The notes below the pieces were generated by a model, which saw only the letters and a program-made list of their open reading frames with translations, had not been told where the DNA came from and searched no databases. Position numbers and translations under genes: made by a program. From the NCBI RefSeq assembly GCF_000276665.1, contig NW_004955488.1, positions 3,218,344 to 3,282,343 of the forward strand: a stretch of 64,000 bases of DNA. The letters run 5' to 3'. Positions 1-11,247 of the stretch are shown piece by piece (the stretch's first letter is position 1; the number at the start of each line of letters is the position of its first letter). The stretch is from Chinchilla lanigera (Eukaryota > Chordata > Mammalia > Rodentia > Chinchillidae).

Positions 1-548
1 TATTTGTCATCCTGTACTGACTTAAGCCTCTTGGCAAAAGTTTCGTAGTCGTTGATCAGAACAATACATACAATATATCGTAACTGGGTGTGTATTAGAA
101 AGGTCCCAGAGGATAAAGTTACTCCACAAACTGTTGCCCCACATGGTAGGAATTTCCCCTAATACTCTATTACTGAGATTTTGTAGTCAATACTGACTGT
201 TCAAATATTTAACACTCTGATCAATGTGTAATCCAGATCCATAAGACTGAACTCTATGGTATCTCACATTTTAAATCTTTTTAAAAATAGGCAGTAATGA
301 TGAATTAGATGCAACTCTCACCTAAATGTGTAACTTTCTTGTTTAAAACTTGGGCCACCTATAATACAAGCAGGGCTATCCAAGGCAGCTGGTGATTTCA
401 TGTTAGTCAGAAGTATACCCCTATTACCCCTTATGGCAGCAGATGTGGTTGCTACTGTCTTAAATGCAGGCGGATTGTTTACAACCTTGTTATTCACAGT
501 TGTTGATCAATGTTCGCTGGAGGATCAGGAAACTCTTTGTGCCTCACT
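1..548 (-). other. Probable 3' UTR side of the ODR4 retrocopy, unproven
   Basis: This lies immediately 3' of the pseudogene stop codon (minus strand). I see no SINE, LTR or LINE in it, no AATAAA on the minus strand and no poly(A) tract. It may be retroposed ODR4 3' UTR that continues past the window edge, or ordinary unique DNA. Confidence 0.35.
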
Positions 549-2022
549 CTAATCACTGAAGTAATGAAAGGAGATAGCTACATCAAGGACTGCAACTGCA
601 AATGCTGCGGTCATACCTACAGTTTGCTGAATTTTCAACACTATTGTAGTTTTAATTGGTTGCTCTGGCTGTTTATCTTCTGTGTTGTCCAGTGAAGCCT
701 CGTTACTCACAGAGGAACTCATACAAGCTGTGTTGATTTTCTCTGCAATTTCCAAACATTCTGTTTGAATCACCTGATCTAACATCTCTATAAAATGGTC
801 TCTGATTTCTTCAGCTGATTCATCACCAAATTTATAATTACATAACATTGCAGTGGAACCAGGAATAGGGACAAAAACTCGATGAGGGAGGATGTGGAAC
901 TCTTTTTCAGAATCTTTTTTCTCTGGAACTTCATTGAAAAGTAGATCTTCAAATAGTACTTCACAGCGATCAGCAACTGTGTTCTTTTTTTTCTTTTTTT
1001 TTTGCCTCTGGTTCCAGAACTGAACTCACAACCTTGAGCTTGCCAGGCAGGCGCTTTTGCTGCTGAGCTAAATCCCCAGGCCAAGCAACTGTGTTCAATA
1101 TATCTCTCTTCACTACCTGCACAGCATCTTTAACTTTGGGTTTATTGTTATGAATGTAAGCTCTGCATTTCACATCACCTTTAAGGTTTACAGAACCACT
1201 ATATATCTGGACAGTGGCTGTGGATCTGTGGTCTGAATTCAGAAGCAACTGTGTTAGCACTCGGACATCAAAGGAATGACTGGGTGCTTGAGCATTTCCT
1301 CTAGATTTTTTTTCTGTCCTTCTAGTAGGTCAGAATCTTCATCCTTAACTTGTCCATTAATAAAATAAACACCACTTTCAATCTGCTTGGCCCAGTGTGT
1401 AAGACCATTCTTTGTATTTTTCTCCAGAGTATAGCTGACAGAAGTTGTAGAAAGTGGGATGTGAATATCAATGTGAACAGTACACTCAAGAGAAACTATG
1501 AGGTAGACAGTCTACTCTGATACTTCCAGTCCGCAGGTCTTCCTGAACTCTTTGGATCATGGACATCATAAGTTCGACAAGATGTTTTTTTCGTAGAAGA
1601 GCAAATGTGAAGTACCACTCATTCTGAAATTATTTCCTCAGTGAAATTCCACAGTCTTTTTCTATTCATAGACTTTTCTACAGCATATCATAGTCTGTGC
1701 AGGGCATTTTAAAAGTCATTTGCCAGTTCTAAAGTTGTGATAATAAATGCTCCAAGAACTAAAAGTCCCCATGGTAGCATTCTGGATACCTGGTGGTCAT
1801 GTTCTGTAGCCCATTCTTCATCCAAATTATCCAACCTAGTTTTAGGATGTTTGGGGTTCTCATATCGTTCCTCTTTGGGTGGTATTCTAGTGGCAAGAAT
1901 CACATAATCCTTCTGTGAAGAACACTGTCCTTTAAAAGATGAGAAACAAAAGGTTTTCCTTGGAGGTTGACGTTTGAAAGATACTAGCCAACAGTGTCAT
2001 CTATAATGTAGGTTCGTTCCAT
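549..2022 (-). pseudogene. ODR4: Processed pseudogene of ODR4 (C1orf27 homologue)
   Basis: Read on the minus strand, this is a single-exon, decayed copy of ODR4, the mammalian homologue of nematode odr-4, a single-pass membrane protein implicated in receptor trafficking. The ATG is at 2022-2020 and is followed by a recognisable N-terminus (MERTYIIDDTVG). An in-frame TAG comes next, and a frameshift before QCSSQKDYVILATR. The segment 1903-1712 reads LDNLDEEWATEH and ends LELANDF, then stop. Further stops and frameshifts lie between 1710 and 1260. The stretch 1260-1084 (LTQLLLNSDHRSTATVQIYSG...) is open. An ID SINE (985-1083) then splits the codons after ILNTV. From about 970 to 549 the frame is open again to a TAG at 551-549, including the C-terminal membrane segment (GMTAAFAVAVLDVAISFHYF) and final SD. 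Lack of introns plus accumulated stops identify a retrocopy. I recognise the family from memory; the number of lesions is read from the sequence. No poly(A) tail is seen, so its 3' UTR may run off the left edge. Confidence 0.93.
985..1083 (-). mobile_element. ID SINE inserted in the ODR4 pseudogene
   Basis: This is a minus-strand tRNA-Ala-like ID element: T-rich tail at 985-1002, then the complement of the B box and A box (TTTAGCTCAGC). It is flanked by a perfect 13-bp duplication, agcaactgtgttc, at 972-984 and 1084-1096. The duplicated bases are ODR4 coding sequence, so the SINE inserted after the pseudogene formed. Confidence 0.93.
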
Positions 2023-2261
2023 TGTTGAGAGCTAGATCAGTCTCCTGTTCCACAGAATGTGCACGCGTGACAGCTAAATCTATTGAACTGTCAGGGAATC
2101 TAGTATGATCAGCCTTGGGGTACACACTTAATTTTGGTCCCAATTCCACAGCCAAGAAACTCACCAGAAAGTGACTTCTTATACCTCATTTTGCACCACA
2201 AAACCTGAGTCTCCCTCAGGTGATGCAGGCTCGACTATTATTATTATTATTATTTGTTCTC
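2023..2261. other. Upstream flank of the pseudogene; short TAT repeat
   Basis: This could hold retroposed 5' UTR but I cannot confirm it. A (TAT)n run of 19 bp sits at 2236-2254. Nothing else was recognised. Confidence 0.3.
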
Positions 2262-2460
2262 TTTAGTGATTTGATCTATCTTGCATTCTTACATCTGGTA
2301 ATCTGAGCAACTTCGTTGAAGATAACAATATGTAATGTAACAATCACTGTTAATTCCTACCATTCTGTTTTGAAATCCTGATTCATCTTTATTATTTTTG
2401 CTTTGTTTTGTTTTTGTCTGTCTTGTTGTTATTTTGTTATTCTCTTCAAAATAAAATGGC
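2262..2460 (+). mobile_element. HAL1/L1-like 3' UTR fragment (copy A)
   Basis: The core at about 2289-2360 is the reverse complement of 20395-20460: both contain ATCTGCTAATCTGAGCAACTT-like sequence followed by GAAGATAACAATAT and a T-rich 3' part. It belongs to the same family as 6170-7010, 8055-8420 and 20270-20480. The HAL1 (half-LINE-1) assignment is inference from the ORF1-like coil next to copy B. Confidence 0.55.
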
Positions 2461-2764
2461 TTTGTATGACAGCTTTCTTTGCAATGTATAAAAAAAAATA
2501 GGTTAATGAAAACTTTGCCATCTGAGATAGCACATAGCTCAGTATCTTGCCATGTCCCCTCAGTCTTATCTTGAGGGTATGTATGCTGGAAACATACATA
2601 CTTCCCCTTTAAGTACATTTGTGGCATATGTGCTCCTCATGCATTTATTTCACTGCTGCCAGTTCACAGTGGGGAAAGATGGGTATGCCAGAGCCCAGCT
2701 CCGTGTAGGATCATGTATAATCAAAGTGATCAAATACTGCAGGACAGTTGGGCAGATCTAGATG
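2461..2764. other. Unassigned sequence
   Basis: No repeat or gene was recognised. Short open frames on both strands have no recognisable family. Confidence 0.3.
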
Positions 2765-3384
2765 TGAACACTTATTAACCTTAATGGGCCTAGGGAGACT
2801 CAAACTGAAGCAGGTCAACAGAGACAACAGCTGACTTTGTGTGGCAAGGGGTGAGAGGCTCTGGGGTTGAGAGCGACCTATGAGACCTCTGAGTGACCTG
2901 GTGATGGGTTGTGTGGTCGTTACTTGTTATAGGTCCATTTGACTTGATCAAGAACTGCCTGGAAGATCAGTAAGGCTCTGGGTATGTCTTTAGATGACTG
3001 GTGTATGCTACAGACTAAGGAGGGAAGAAGGACCCACCTGTAAGTGGGTGGCATCCAGTCCTAGGCTTGAAACCTGGATGGAATAAAAAGGGAAGGAAGA
3101 AAAACATCTTCCTTTTTCTTCTTTGGAATTTATGCCTTTACTATTGCCTTTGGATGCTGGTCTCCGGTTCCTTTGGGCTTCCAACACAGACCCTCCAGCC
3201 TTCCAAGGAGGACTGGGCTTTCTGGCATGGCCTCACACACAGAGCTGCAGGGTGCTCTGGGACTGTGATCTTCAACCAGATCCTCTGGTTCTACAGTGTG
3301 CAGATGACCATGTTGCATGCTTCTACCGCTGATTCCACAGAAGGCCACTGTAAGCCTACCTAAGAAATCCTTTATATAATCATA
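2765..3384 (+). mobile_element. Possible old LTR-like repeat upstream of the microsatellite
   Basis: Overall layout suggests a decayed LTR: a mid-element GGGTGGCATCCAGTCC block, a pyrimidine-rich stretch, a CAGTGTGCAGA block, and an AT-rich end that has grown into a GATA/GAGA microsatellite. I cannot name the family. No TSD was found. Confidence 0.3.
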
Positions 3385-3722
3385 TAGATAGAACTAGAGA
3401 TACACACAGACATAGCGATAGAAATAGAGAGAGAGAAGGAGAGAGAGAGACAGAGAGAGAGTTAAAGTCAGAGCTAGAGCTAGAGCTGGAGCTGGAGCTG
3501 GAGCTGGAGATAGAGATAGAGAGAGATAAAGATAGAGATACAGATAGAGATGAGATAGAAATAGAGGTAGAGATAAAGAGATAGAGGTAGAGAGATAAAG
3601 ATAGAGAAAGAGAGAGATAGAGATAGAGACACATAGAGAGATGAAGATAGAGAAAGAGATAGAGATAGAGAGAGATAGGGAGAGACACAGAGATAGGGAG
3701 ATAGAGATATATAGAGATATTT
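3385..3722. repeat. Compound GAGA/GATAGA/GAGCTG microsatellite
   Basis: About 340 bp of almost pure purine on the plus strand. It consists of GAGA and GATAGA runs interrupted by four or more perfect GGAGCT/GAGCTG hexamers at about 3473-3508. The Ser/Leu/Tyr-rich minus-strand frames here are repeat translations. Confidence 0.95.
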
Positions 3723-3966
3723 TTCTAGCAAACTCTAACTGATAAGGGTTTCAAATATCTTACTAAGAGTTATTTGCTATTATAAGTGCTTCTTAATATT
3801 TTAACATGCAACTCTCTTTTTTTCTTGTATATTTTTAGTTTTTCTCTTCAGCCATTCTCAAGATTTCAGTGATTTAATTATAATGGTCCCTCCAGTCCCC
3901 AAATGTTATATATTGTACCATATAATAAACATACAGAAGACCCCAGATATGAAATATCATTTTCAT
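3723..3966. other. Unassigned AT-rich sequence
   Basis: No recognisable element lies between the microsatellite and the ID insertion. Confidence 0.3.
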
Positions 3967-3976
3967 CAGATCACTT

Positions 3977-3978
<2 letters not shown>

Positions 3979-4017
<39 letters not shown>

Positions 4018-4108
4018 GTTTTTTGGTTTTTCTCTGGTACCGGGAACCGAACTCACGACCTTGTGCTTGCCAGGCAGGCACTTTGCCGCTGAGCTAAATC
4101 CCCAGCCC
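3979..4108 (-). mobile_element. ID SINE with long T tract
   Basis: Minus-strand ID. About 36 T residues are followed by GGTTTTTTGGTTTTTC, then the complement of the ID body ending in CCCCAGC. It is flanked by a perfect 12-bp duplication, cagatcactttc, at 3967-3978 and 4109-4120. The long uninterrupted tail indicates a recent insertion. Confidence 0.95.
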
Positions 4109-4120
4109 CAGATCACTTTC

Positions 4121-4540
4121 AAGAGGAGGCACTCTTACCATGCCTTGCCACATAGGGTATCGCTTTAATGAGGCCAGTGACCGCCTGGCTGAGCTTACAT
4201 TTACCAACATTCTCCACCAAGTTCTTCTTACAGCATCACTTTCCAACCTGTGTGCTGTAGAAAGAAGTCACAGTGAAAACTCTGGTGAGTCCAAGATTTG
4301 TTGATGCTCAGTTTGTTTACATTTTTCTTGGTAGAAGTACAAAACTGTCAGTTTCCAAGATTTTTTCTTACCTAAAAATGGAAATTTCAGAATACATTTT
4401 AAAGTCACAAATCAAATCCTGCCTGACCCATAAACTTAGCTTATGACTTATGTATGCCATCCAACCTGGTTTTTTAAAAGTGAAATAAATTTTTTTCAGA
4501 TAGAAATCTATAATCCTTCCTGGAAAAAGTCATAGAAGAA
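4121..4540. other. Unassigned sequence
   Basis: No gene or named repeat was recognised. It has somewhat higher complexity than its neighbours at 4130-4290. Confidence 0.3.
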
Positions 4541-5225
4541 GAGTAGAATAGAAACAAAGATTTGTAAATAAAGATGCAACCAGGAGTTAATGGGAGGGGA
4601 GAGTATGGGGCAAAAATAGGAATCAAGATATATCATATGTGGGTATGAATTTCCTATATCGTATATGATCATTAAGTGTACTAAATTGTACCAAGAAACC
4701 TAATACAAAATCTGTATGGCAATGTTTCTAATGTCTTTTTAGTTTCTGCCAAAATTAGCATCAATATAAATTTAATTGAGTTGTAAAATGGATGAAAAAC
4801 AGAAATAACAACAAAAATATAAATGACTCTTTCACATTCATAAAATGGAACAGGATTCAGAAAAAAATGAAGCATTAATACAAGTATATTATGACATGAA
4901 AGAAGCCATACTCAAAAGTCACTGTACAGGATGACACTGCATTATAGGTAAAACTGAAGGTGAAGAAAATAAATAGTAATTTCTAATGGTTGTACTAGAG
5001 GCTGTTGAGCGTGACGGATGGGTTGCACATATTGTTACATGATGGTATGTTTTGTCAAACAGTCAAGAATATATAGTAGTGGGCTGGGGATATAGCTTAT
5101 GGGCATAAGTGCCTGCCTGGTAAGTGCAAGGTCCTGAGTTCTATTCCTGGTACCAAAAAAGAAAAGAATATACAGAAGAAATAGCTAATGTTACTGTATG
5201 TAAATTATACTTTAATATTGCATAT
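4541..5225 (+). mobile_element. Old L1 3' UTR-like sequence
   Basis: The segment 4950-5075 resembles L1M 3' UTR: a 'taatttctaatggttg...agaggctg' block, 'gggttgcacatattgttacatgatggtatgt', and after the ID a 'gtaaattatactttaata' block. The match is by pattern recognition only. An ID (5080-5163) interrupts it. Confidence 0.45.
5080..5163 (+). mobile_element. ID SINE (older copy)
   Basis: GGGCTGGGGATATAGCTTAT start, GCCTGCCTGG core and GTTCTATTCC B box. There is an imperfect flanking duplication around aagaatata (about 5065-5075 and 5164-5175). It is more diverged than the 44.6 and 61 kb copies. Confidence 0.85.
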
Positions 5226-5604
5226 TAAGAAACAAGAAATAAAAACCATTATATTTTTAATTTTATAAAAGTTCAAACTTGGGAACTTCAGTTTCTTAAA
5301 CATCTTAATTCTGAATCTTATCACTGTCATCTCACATACAAATTTTAAAAGAGTGGGAGCCTTTTCAATTTCATTTTAGTGAATTTCAAAGTTGTATTAC
5401 CTTCCTTTGTTTCTTTTTTTTTCCCCTGTACATGCTCTCTTAGAATCAGATCTCCGGGTACCAGGCTACCTTTTTGGAAATAAATTACTAAGTAGTAGTT
5501 TGAGTGACCTGGTAGCTTTGAAATGATCCCATAGGATAAGCATCTGTCTATGTTCTGGTGACCTTTAGGCGCAGCAATTCTCATTTTCTTTTTGGACTTT
5601 ATCA
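5226..5604. other. Unassigned sequence
   Basis: AT-rich. No gene or repeat was identified with confidence. Confidence 0.3.
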
Positions 5605-6130
5605 TGAATGGATGTTAAATTTTGTCAAGTATTTTCTCTACATCTATTGAGATGATCATGTGATTTCTATCCTTGCTTCTGTTTATGTGGTGTGCTTCAT
5701 TTATTGATTTATGCATACCTGAAATGAATCTCACTTGATCATGATGTATGAATTCTTTATGATTTACTGTGCTCCACTGGCTAATACCTTATTGAAGATC
5801 TTTACATCTATACTTGTTAAACATATTGGCTCCAAGGAATGATTTTGGGAGTACTGTCTCCTTTCTGATTTCATTAAAATCTTCAAGCATTATTGCATTA
5901 GATGTTCTCTAAAGCTCTTGTAAGACCTGGACTTCAAGACCTGAACTGTTCTTGTTTGAAATAGTTATTATCACTTCTTCAGTTTCACTGACTGATATTA
6001 GATTATTCACGATTTGTATATCTCTTTGGTTTGGCTTTAATAGTTCTGATACATGTAGGGATTATCCATTTCTTCTGAATTTTCCACTTTATTAAAGAAC
6101 AGGTTCTCAAAGTAGCTACTGACTACTGCA
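5605..6130 (-). mobile_element. L1 ORF2 (reverse transcriptase region) remnant, antisense
   Basis: The plus strand shows the classic complement of L1 ORF2: CATCTATTGAGATGATCATG at about 5641, then ATTTATTGATTT, CTTGATCATGATG, TATTGAAGATCTTTACATC and, near 6065, TATCCATTTCTTCTGAATTT. The frame is broken by many changes. It is 5'-truncated and rearranged relative to a full element. Confidence 0.85.
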
Positions 6131-6169
6131 TTCAAGCCTGCAAAATTGGTCAAGAAAAAAGGAAGTTTT

Positions 6170-7010
6170 AGCATTGACTCTTCCTTTCAATAAACCACAG
6201 ACATCAACAATACACCTCTCCCAACTATCCTTGCATATACATAAAACTTTTGTTTTTCATTTTAAAGAGAAAAGAAAAAAACAAAATAGCAAAAACAAAT
6301 ACCTAAACAAAACAGCATAGAGAACAATAAATAATGCAGAATTTCAAAACATGGTGAAAGGATATTAACAATGGTTGTTATATTACATATTTTTTAATTT
6401 TCAAAATGGTTGCATATATACAGATATAGGCATGCAAAACTGATTCAACAATTGCACATTAACAGTTCCTTTCAATAAACCAACAGATATTAGTAGTACA
6501 ATTATCCTAGCTATCCTGTGTATACATATACATACTTTCTTGTCTTCTTTCTTTCTTTTTCCTCTCCCCTCCTTCATCCTAGTTCCTATTTGAGCAGTTT
6601 CTTTCCCCCCACTCACAATATCTATTGAACCTTTCAGATTCTACTTACTCTTTCAGGTTTCTATAGTATGGAGGAAATATGATGCTTACACATATGTTGT
6701 TTTTAAGGTGTCTTTGAGTAGTGCTTCTTTGACAGCATCATTTTCTTGTAGCTCTGAAAATCTGTCCTCACATTGGTTGGTGCTGCTGCTCAAAATTTCA
6801 ATATGATTTTTAATCTTCTGTATTTCTGACCAAAATCTTTTCATCAATGTTAGTTACTAGCTTGGTAAACTGGTCATGCTTGCTTTGGATCATTTTGTTT
6901 AGCCAGTCTGGCTTCTAATCAGCGCATTCTCAAAGCTCTTGCATCATTTTGGATGTTACTTTCATTATGAAGTGATAGTCTTCATGGAGAGTTCTTTTTG
7001 CCTGCTTAGT
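6170..7010 (-). mobile_element. HAL1-like element: ORF1-type coiled coil plus 3' UTR
   Basis: Minus strand, 5' to 3'. The stretch about 7000-6690 encodes a broken, charged heptad-like segment (EIQKIKNHIEILSS, then CEDRFSELQEN) resembling an L1 ORF1 coiled coil. It is followed by a purine-rich stretch and a 3' UTR that recurs at 2262-2460, 8055-8420 and 20270-20480. No ORF2 lies between, which suggests HAL1 (an L1 relative with ORF1 only). The adjacent ORF2 piece at 5605-6130 would then be a separate insertion. The family name is inference. Confidence 0.5.
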
Positions 7011-7144
7011 ATTCTTACTTAAAAATGTAAAGACTAACCTTCTTAAAAGAAGTTACTAAGGCAGATATATATTGTGAAAATCAAGGAACGATCCCCTTTC
7101 TCTATCTTCATACAGTCTATTCTTTCTACCATACTTCTACAGAC

Positions 7145-7485
7145 TGAGTTTGTGAAGCTCTAAACCCCAGCATGAGGTTAGTTGGGCATGGAGTCTATGA
7201 GACATAACCAGAATCAGGTTAAAGTAGGAGAGTGGGGAGTTCATGGTGGAATTAGTGTTATTATAAAAAGAGGAAGACACACAGATCATTTTCTCTCAAA
7301 CATGTGAAGACACAATAAGAAGGCAGCTGTCTGTCAGTCAAGAAGAGTCCTCACAAAGGACTGGCCATGCTGGTCTGCTGGTCCCTGACTCATAGCTTTC
7401 AGAAGTGTGAAAAAATAGATATTTGTTGTTTAAATCACCCATTTAATATATTGTGTTATAGTCATCTGAGCTAAGATAAATAGCA
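7145..7485 (+). mobile_element. MLT1-type MaLR LTR, 5'-truncated
   Basis: The order of blocks is that of MaLR LTRs: CATGGTGGAATTAGTGTTATTATAAAAAGAGG, 'gtgaagacacaataagaaggcagctgtc', 'gactggccatgctggtctgctg', 'gttgtttaaatcaccca', and an ending near TTATAGTCATCTGAGCTAAGA. It is highly diverged and no TSD was found. Confidence 0.7.
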
Positions 7486-7579
7486 AGGTTGATCTTTCAT
7501 AAATTTTCAGTCAGATAAAAAAATTGAAGATAAACTCTAAATCTAAAGTGCTTATCATGACCCAAAGATCTAACTGATT

Positions 7580-7965
7580 GATTTTTTTACCTCTATGACT
7601 TTTCATCTTCTTCCTGTCTTCCTTACTTCCTTGGTACCAACCTCACATGCTGCCTCGTTATTCTTCCACTAGTTTTTCACTCTTCTGTCAAAGTACAGAC
7701 ATAGCTTGGTCCTTCTCTTTAGAGGAATCTCTGCTTAGACAGCTGCAAAATATTTCTCACTTCCTTCCTGTCCCTAAAAAGCACTTCCTACAAAGTACAC
7801 TATTCTCTCAATCCCATTACTCTTCTACCTAATATCACCCTCTCAAATACACATTTGTATTTTTCTTATATTATCCTACTTTTCTAACAGGTCAATGAAA
7901 GTAGGCACATAGTAAGTTTTATTACTTATAATGCTATCAGCTCTTAAACTAGAGCCTGAAATGTT
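7580..7965 (+). mobile_element. Possible L2 LINE 3' region
   Basis: Pyrimidine-rich tract with L2-like blocks (CTTCTGTCAAAG..., 'gtagGCACATAGTAAG' near 7905). The resemblance is weak. Confidence 0.35.
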
Positions 7966-8054
7966 AAGCATACATGATATTGAATTTATCATTTCCCACA
8001 GGTAAAAATAATTTACAAATGATTGTCTGATGCAAAAAGCCCATATGAACCACA

Positions 8055-8420
8055 CATAATTTTTTTTATTTAAAGAGAAAAAGGATAAACAAACAATGAA
8101 ACAAAATTTAAAAATAGGTTAGTAAGAAAGTTTCATTAGTTTGTACATTATGTTTTGATGTCTTCCTAGTAGTTAATCAGAGTACAAGATATAGGCATGA
8201 TACTTTGTCTAAATAATATTAGAACAAACTATTCTTTTCAAGAAACTAAGAGAAGTTAGCTGTATAACTATCTTAACTAGCTTGTGTATACACATACTGT
8301 TTTTCTCTTTCTCCCATCGCAGTTTGTCTGTTCTTTTGAACAGTTTTTTCCCAGTTCACAATATCTACTGAATAAATCAATGACTTAAATATGTATTTAT
8401 GCTAAACTGCAGATTTACTC
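8055..8420 (-). mobile_element. HAL1/L1-like 3' UTR fragment (copy C)
   Basis: It aligns by eye with 6280-6660: 'tttaaagagaaaaagg', 'ataggcatg', 'ctatcttaactagcttgtgtatacacatac', 'ttgaacagttttttcccagttcacaatatctactga'. Same orientation as copy B. Confidence 0.6.
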
Positions 8421-10590
8421 ACTTATCAAACCTCTTTTTCATGAGGAAAAACATGCTCACCATTAATCGATAAAAAATAACAAGAAAGTACTTTTCATTG
8501 GTCAAGCATTTAAAACTCATATACTATTAAAGCTCTCCTACATTTCCAAACATTGGTGAAGTTTTAAAATTTTTTCTTCCATCATTTTCTCTCTGATTAG
8601 AGATATTGATAAAATGTTGTCAGATGGCTGCCCTCCTGGTGTGAGAGAGAGAACAAAATATGATCACCAGACCCACTTACAGCATTAGGTCTAGCGCACA
8701 ATTCTTTTGAATTCTGGTGAAATCCAATTTTTCATGCACCGACACTGATGGATGATTGTTATTTTTAGGCTCAGCACTGTAAAAACAAGTCACCAGTGTT
8801 AGAAGTGCCTTAGCTAGTGTGGTGGCAGTTACAGCTTTGATTGAGATTACTCCTGACATAGGTCAGGCAGAACAGTAGACTGGGTCACACTGTCCTAGCA
8901 GCTGGCTTCTTTCTTGGCCTTGTGCCTTAAACAAATATGATATCTTTTAGCCCACGTGGTGTTGTGGTGTTAATCTTTTCTAACGGAGTGTGGTTATGAG
9001 GTGCTGCAGATTATATACATATATGAATTTCACTCCAGTAATACAACTCCATAGAGCAAACAATGCCCTATTTTACAAGACTGATTGCATTTATTATGAT
9101 TGACCTAAATGTTAAAATTCGCACTGTTGTTATACTCATTTTTGAAATGAAAAGCAGTATAAAGCTTAAATATGTTTGAAAACAAAAGATTTCTACTTAC
9201 ATAAGGAGTGAATAGCATTGCTTTTTTTTTTTCCTGAACAGTGTCCACTCATTAAAAAAACAAATACTTTTGTTTGTTCATTTGTTTTCTCAAGTTTTTA
9301 AAGGAAGTTTAAACATGATTTCCAAAGCTAGGTGAAAAAGTTCATTAAAAGTTACTGAAATGCTATCTTTAAAATTTAACTTGCAAACATTAAACTGGTT
9401 CCTTTATTCAGATAAAAATGGAAGCACAAAACCCGATGATAACTGTAGTCTAATCCTGTGAACAGAAGGATGGCTACCCATTCTCTCCCCCCTCCTTAGT
9501 AATAGCATACCAATTTTATTTCATATAGCAATATATCAAAGAACAAAACAACAACAACAAAAGCAACCTAAATTTGAAGCTATTCTTACCACTAGGAGTG
9601 AATGAGGTATAAGTGAAATATACTGATTAGAACTTTTGAAATCACATTTACAAGGCTCACTTAGCTAGAAAATTCTTTATTTCCATTTCCCTTGCCCTCC
9701 TTTCTTATTACCACTTCCTTGAACACAGGAATAATATGTAGGTCCTCAGAAACTCTCCTGTGAGAATGAGGAGATCTTAAATGACTAAAGTCGTGGGCCA
9801 GGGATAGCTGAGTAGAAGAAAGAAGCTGCTGAAAACCAACTTCCTCAATTTCTTTAGGAGACAGAAATATGCAATAACTAGTATAAGTCAATGTTACTAA
9901 CAGCCATCTTACTAAGAAAAGAATTTTACTTCTGCATTACATAACTCCAGATTCTGTGAATGAGAAGTTTTTCTTCTTACATCAGTTGGGGAGATTGGGG
10001 CATTGGTCAGTTAGCATTAAGTTTCCCCAGGGGATTGTTCAGACCCCTGTGATTAAAGATCTGATGCTTTTAGACACATGAGTTGTCTCCACACATCCTG
10101 TTCCAGCTGGTAATTTCTCCCAGCCTTATTGTATATAGTTGCACATTAACCATTTATTCAGTAACCCTTTGACTGTGGTTGAATTTACATTATGTGATTG
10201 AATTTGACTATAGACAATGTTTTAAAATAACTCACATTATTTATTTTTGGATTAAGTGGATTTTTTTTCTATCAACCAAAGTACTTGCTCTCTTTGATGT
10301 AGGGAATATTCACAGGCCCAGATATTTTATACAGTACCAGCAAGGAGTGCTCACAAAAATAGCACTTAGGGTCCAACTTAGATCATGCTGCTTCTTACAG
10401 ATTGTATTTGTATTATCTATCATAATAAGCAAGTGTTAGAGGATTTTTGGGCTAACTTTGAAATATTTTTGCAAATATGGTAACAGTTTTTTAATATCCT
10501 TAAGTAATTCCACAAAACATGACACAAAGAACAAAACACCAATCATTGTAGCCAATTTGTGCAATAAAAGGAAGTGACAGAGTAACCACA
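8421..10590. other. Unassigned 2.2 kb, no recognisable SINE or LTR
   Basis: AT-rich with only short open frames. A small (ACA)n tract lies near 9546-9561. I see no gene signature and no repeat that I can name. Confidence 0.35.
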
Positions 10591-11068
10591 CAAAGTCCAA
10601 AATACATCCAAGAAGGATAAATTAATGCTAATAACAAATCAGAAAGTACAGCAAAGTTATCTCAAGGCTTGATCATAATCTTAAAGAAATATGTACAAAA
10701 TCTTATGGGCGAATATTTTAGAAAACTTTCAAAACATACAAAATAGCTGAAATAAATGAGAAAGAGTGTTCCTAAAATATTCCTGAATTTGTCTGATTAA
10801 AATCATTTCAAAGGACAAGCAAGAATTGCCACAAAACTTTGAAAAGGAACAGGAATGAATAAGGCAGTCCCAACTCAGTATTCAAATGCATTATAAAACT
10901 TCCATAAGGAAAAACAAAACACTGAAAAATATAATGTTGGTACACAAATAAACAGTTGTATCAAAAGAACAAATAAAATATATGTACTAAATTGTACATG
11001 TAAATTTTTATGAATACAGCTACTTCTTTAATTTATGAGAAAAAATGATCTTACTAAAATCCGTATTA

Positions 11069-11194
11069 GGGCTGGGTATTTAGCTCAGTGGCAAAGCGCC
11101 TGCCTGGCAAGCGCAAGGTCGTGAGTTCGGTTCCCGGTACTGAAGAAAAAACAAAACCAAAAAAAATAAAATAAAATAAAATAAAAATAAAAAT
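11069..11194 (+). mobile_element. ID SINE with TAAAA-rich tail
   Basis: GGCTGGGTATTTAGCTCAGT start, a core very close to consensus, then an AAAATAAAAT tail. It is flanked by a 13-bp duplication with one mismatch, aaaatccgtatta (11056-11068) and aaaatccatatta (11195-11207). Confidence 0.93.
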
Positions 11195-11247
11195 AAAATC
11201 CATATTAAAATAACTAAAAACTAAAACTTAAAGAAATATTTCATTAG

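Noticed and set aside
1..15. 15-bp identity between the window start and 51896-51910
   Set aside because: The similarity stops immediately on both sides, so it is likely coincidence.
549..2022. ODR4 as a functional minus-strand gene
   Set aside because: It has several in-frame stops, frameshifts and a SINE inside the coding sequence, with no introns.
3380..3731. Ser/Leu/Tyr-rich open frames of 83-102 codons
   Set aside because: They are direct translations of the GAGA/GATAGA microsatellite.
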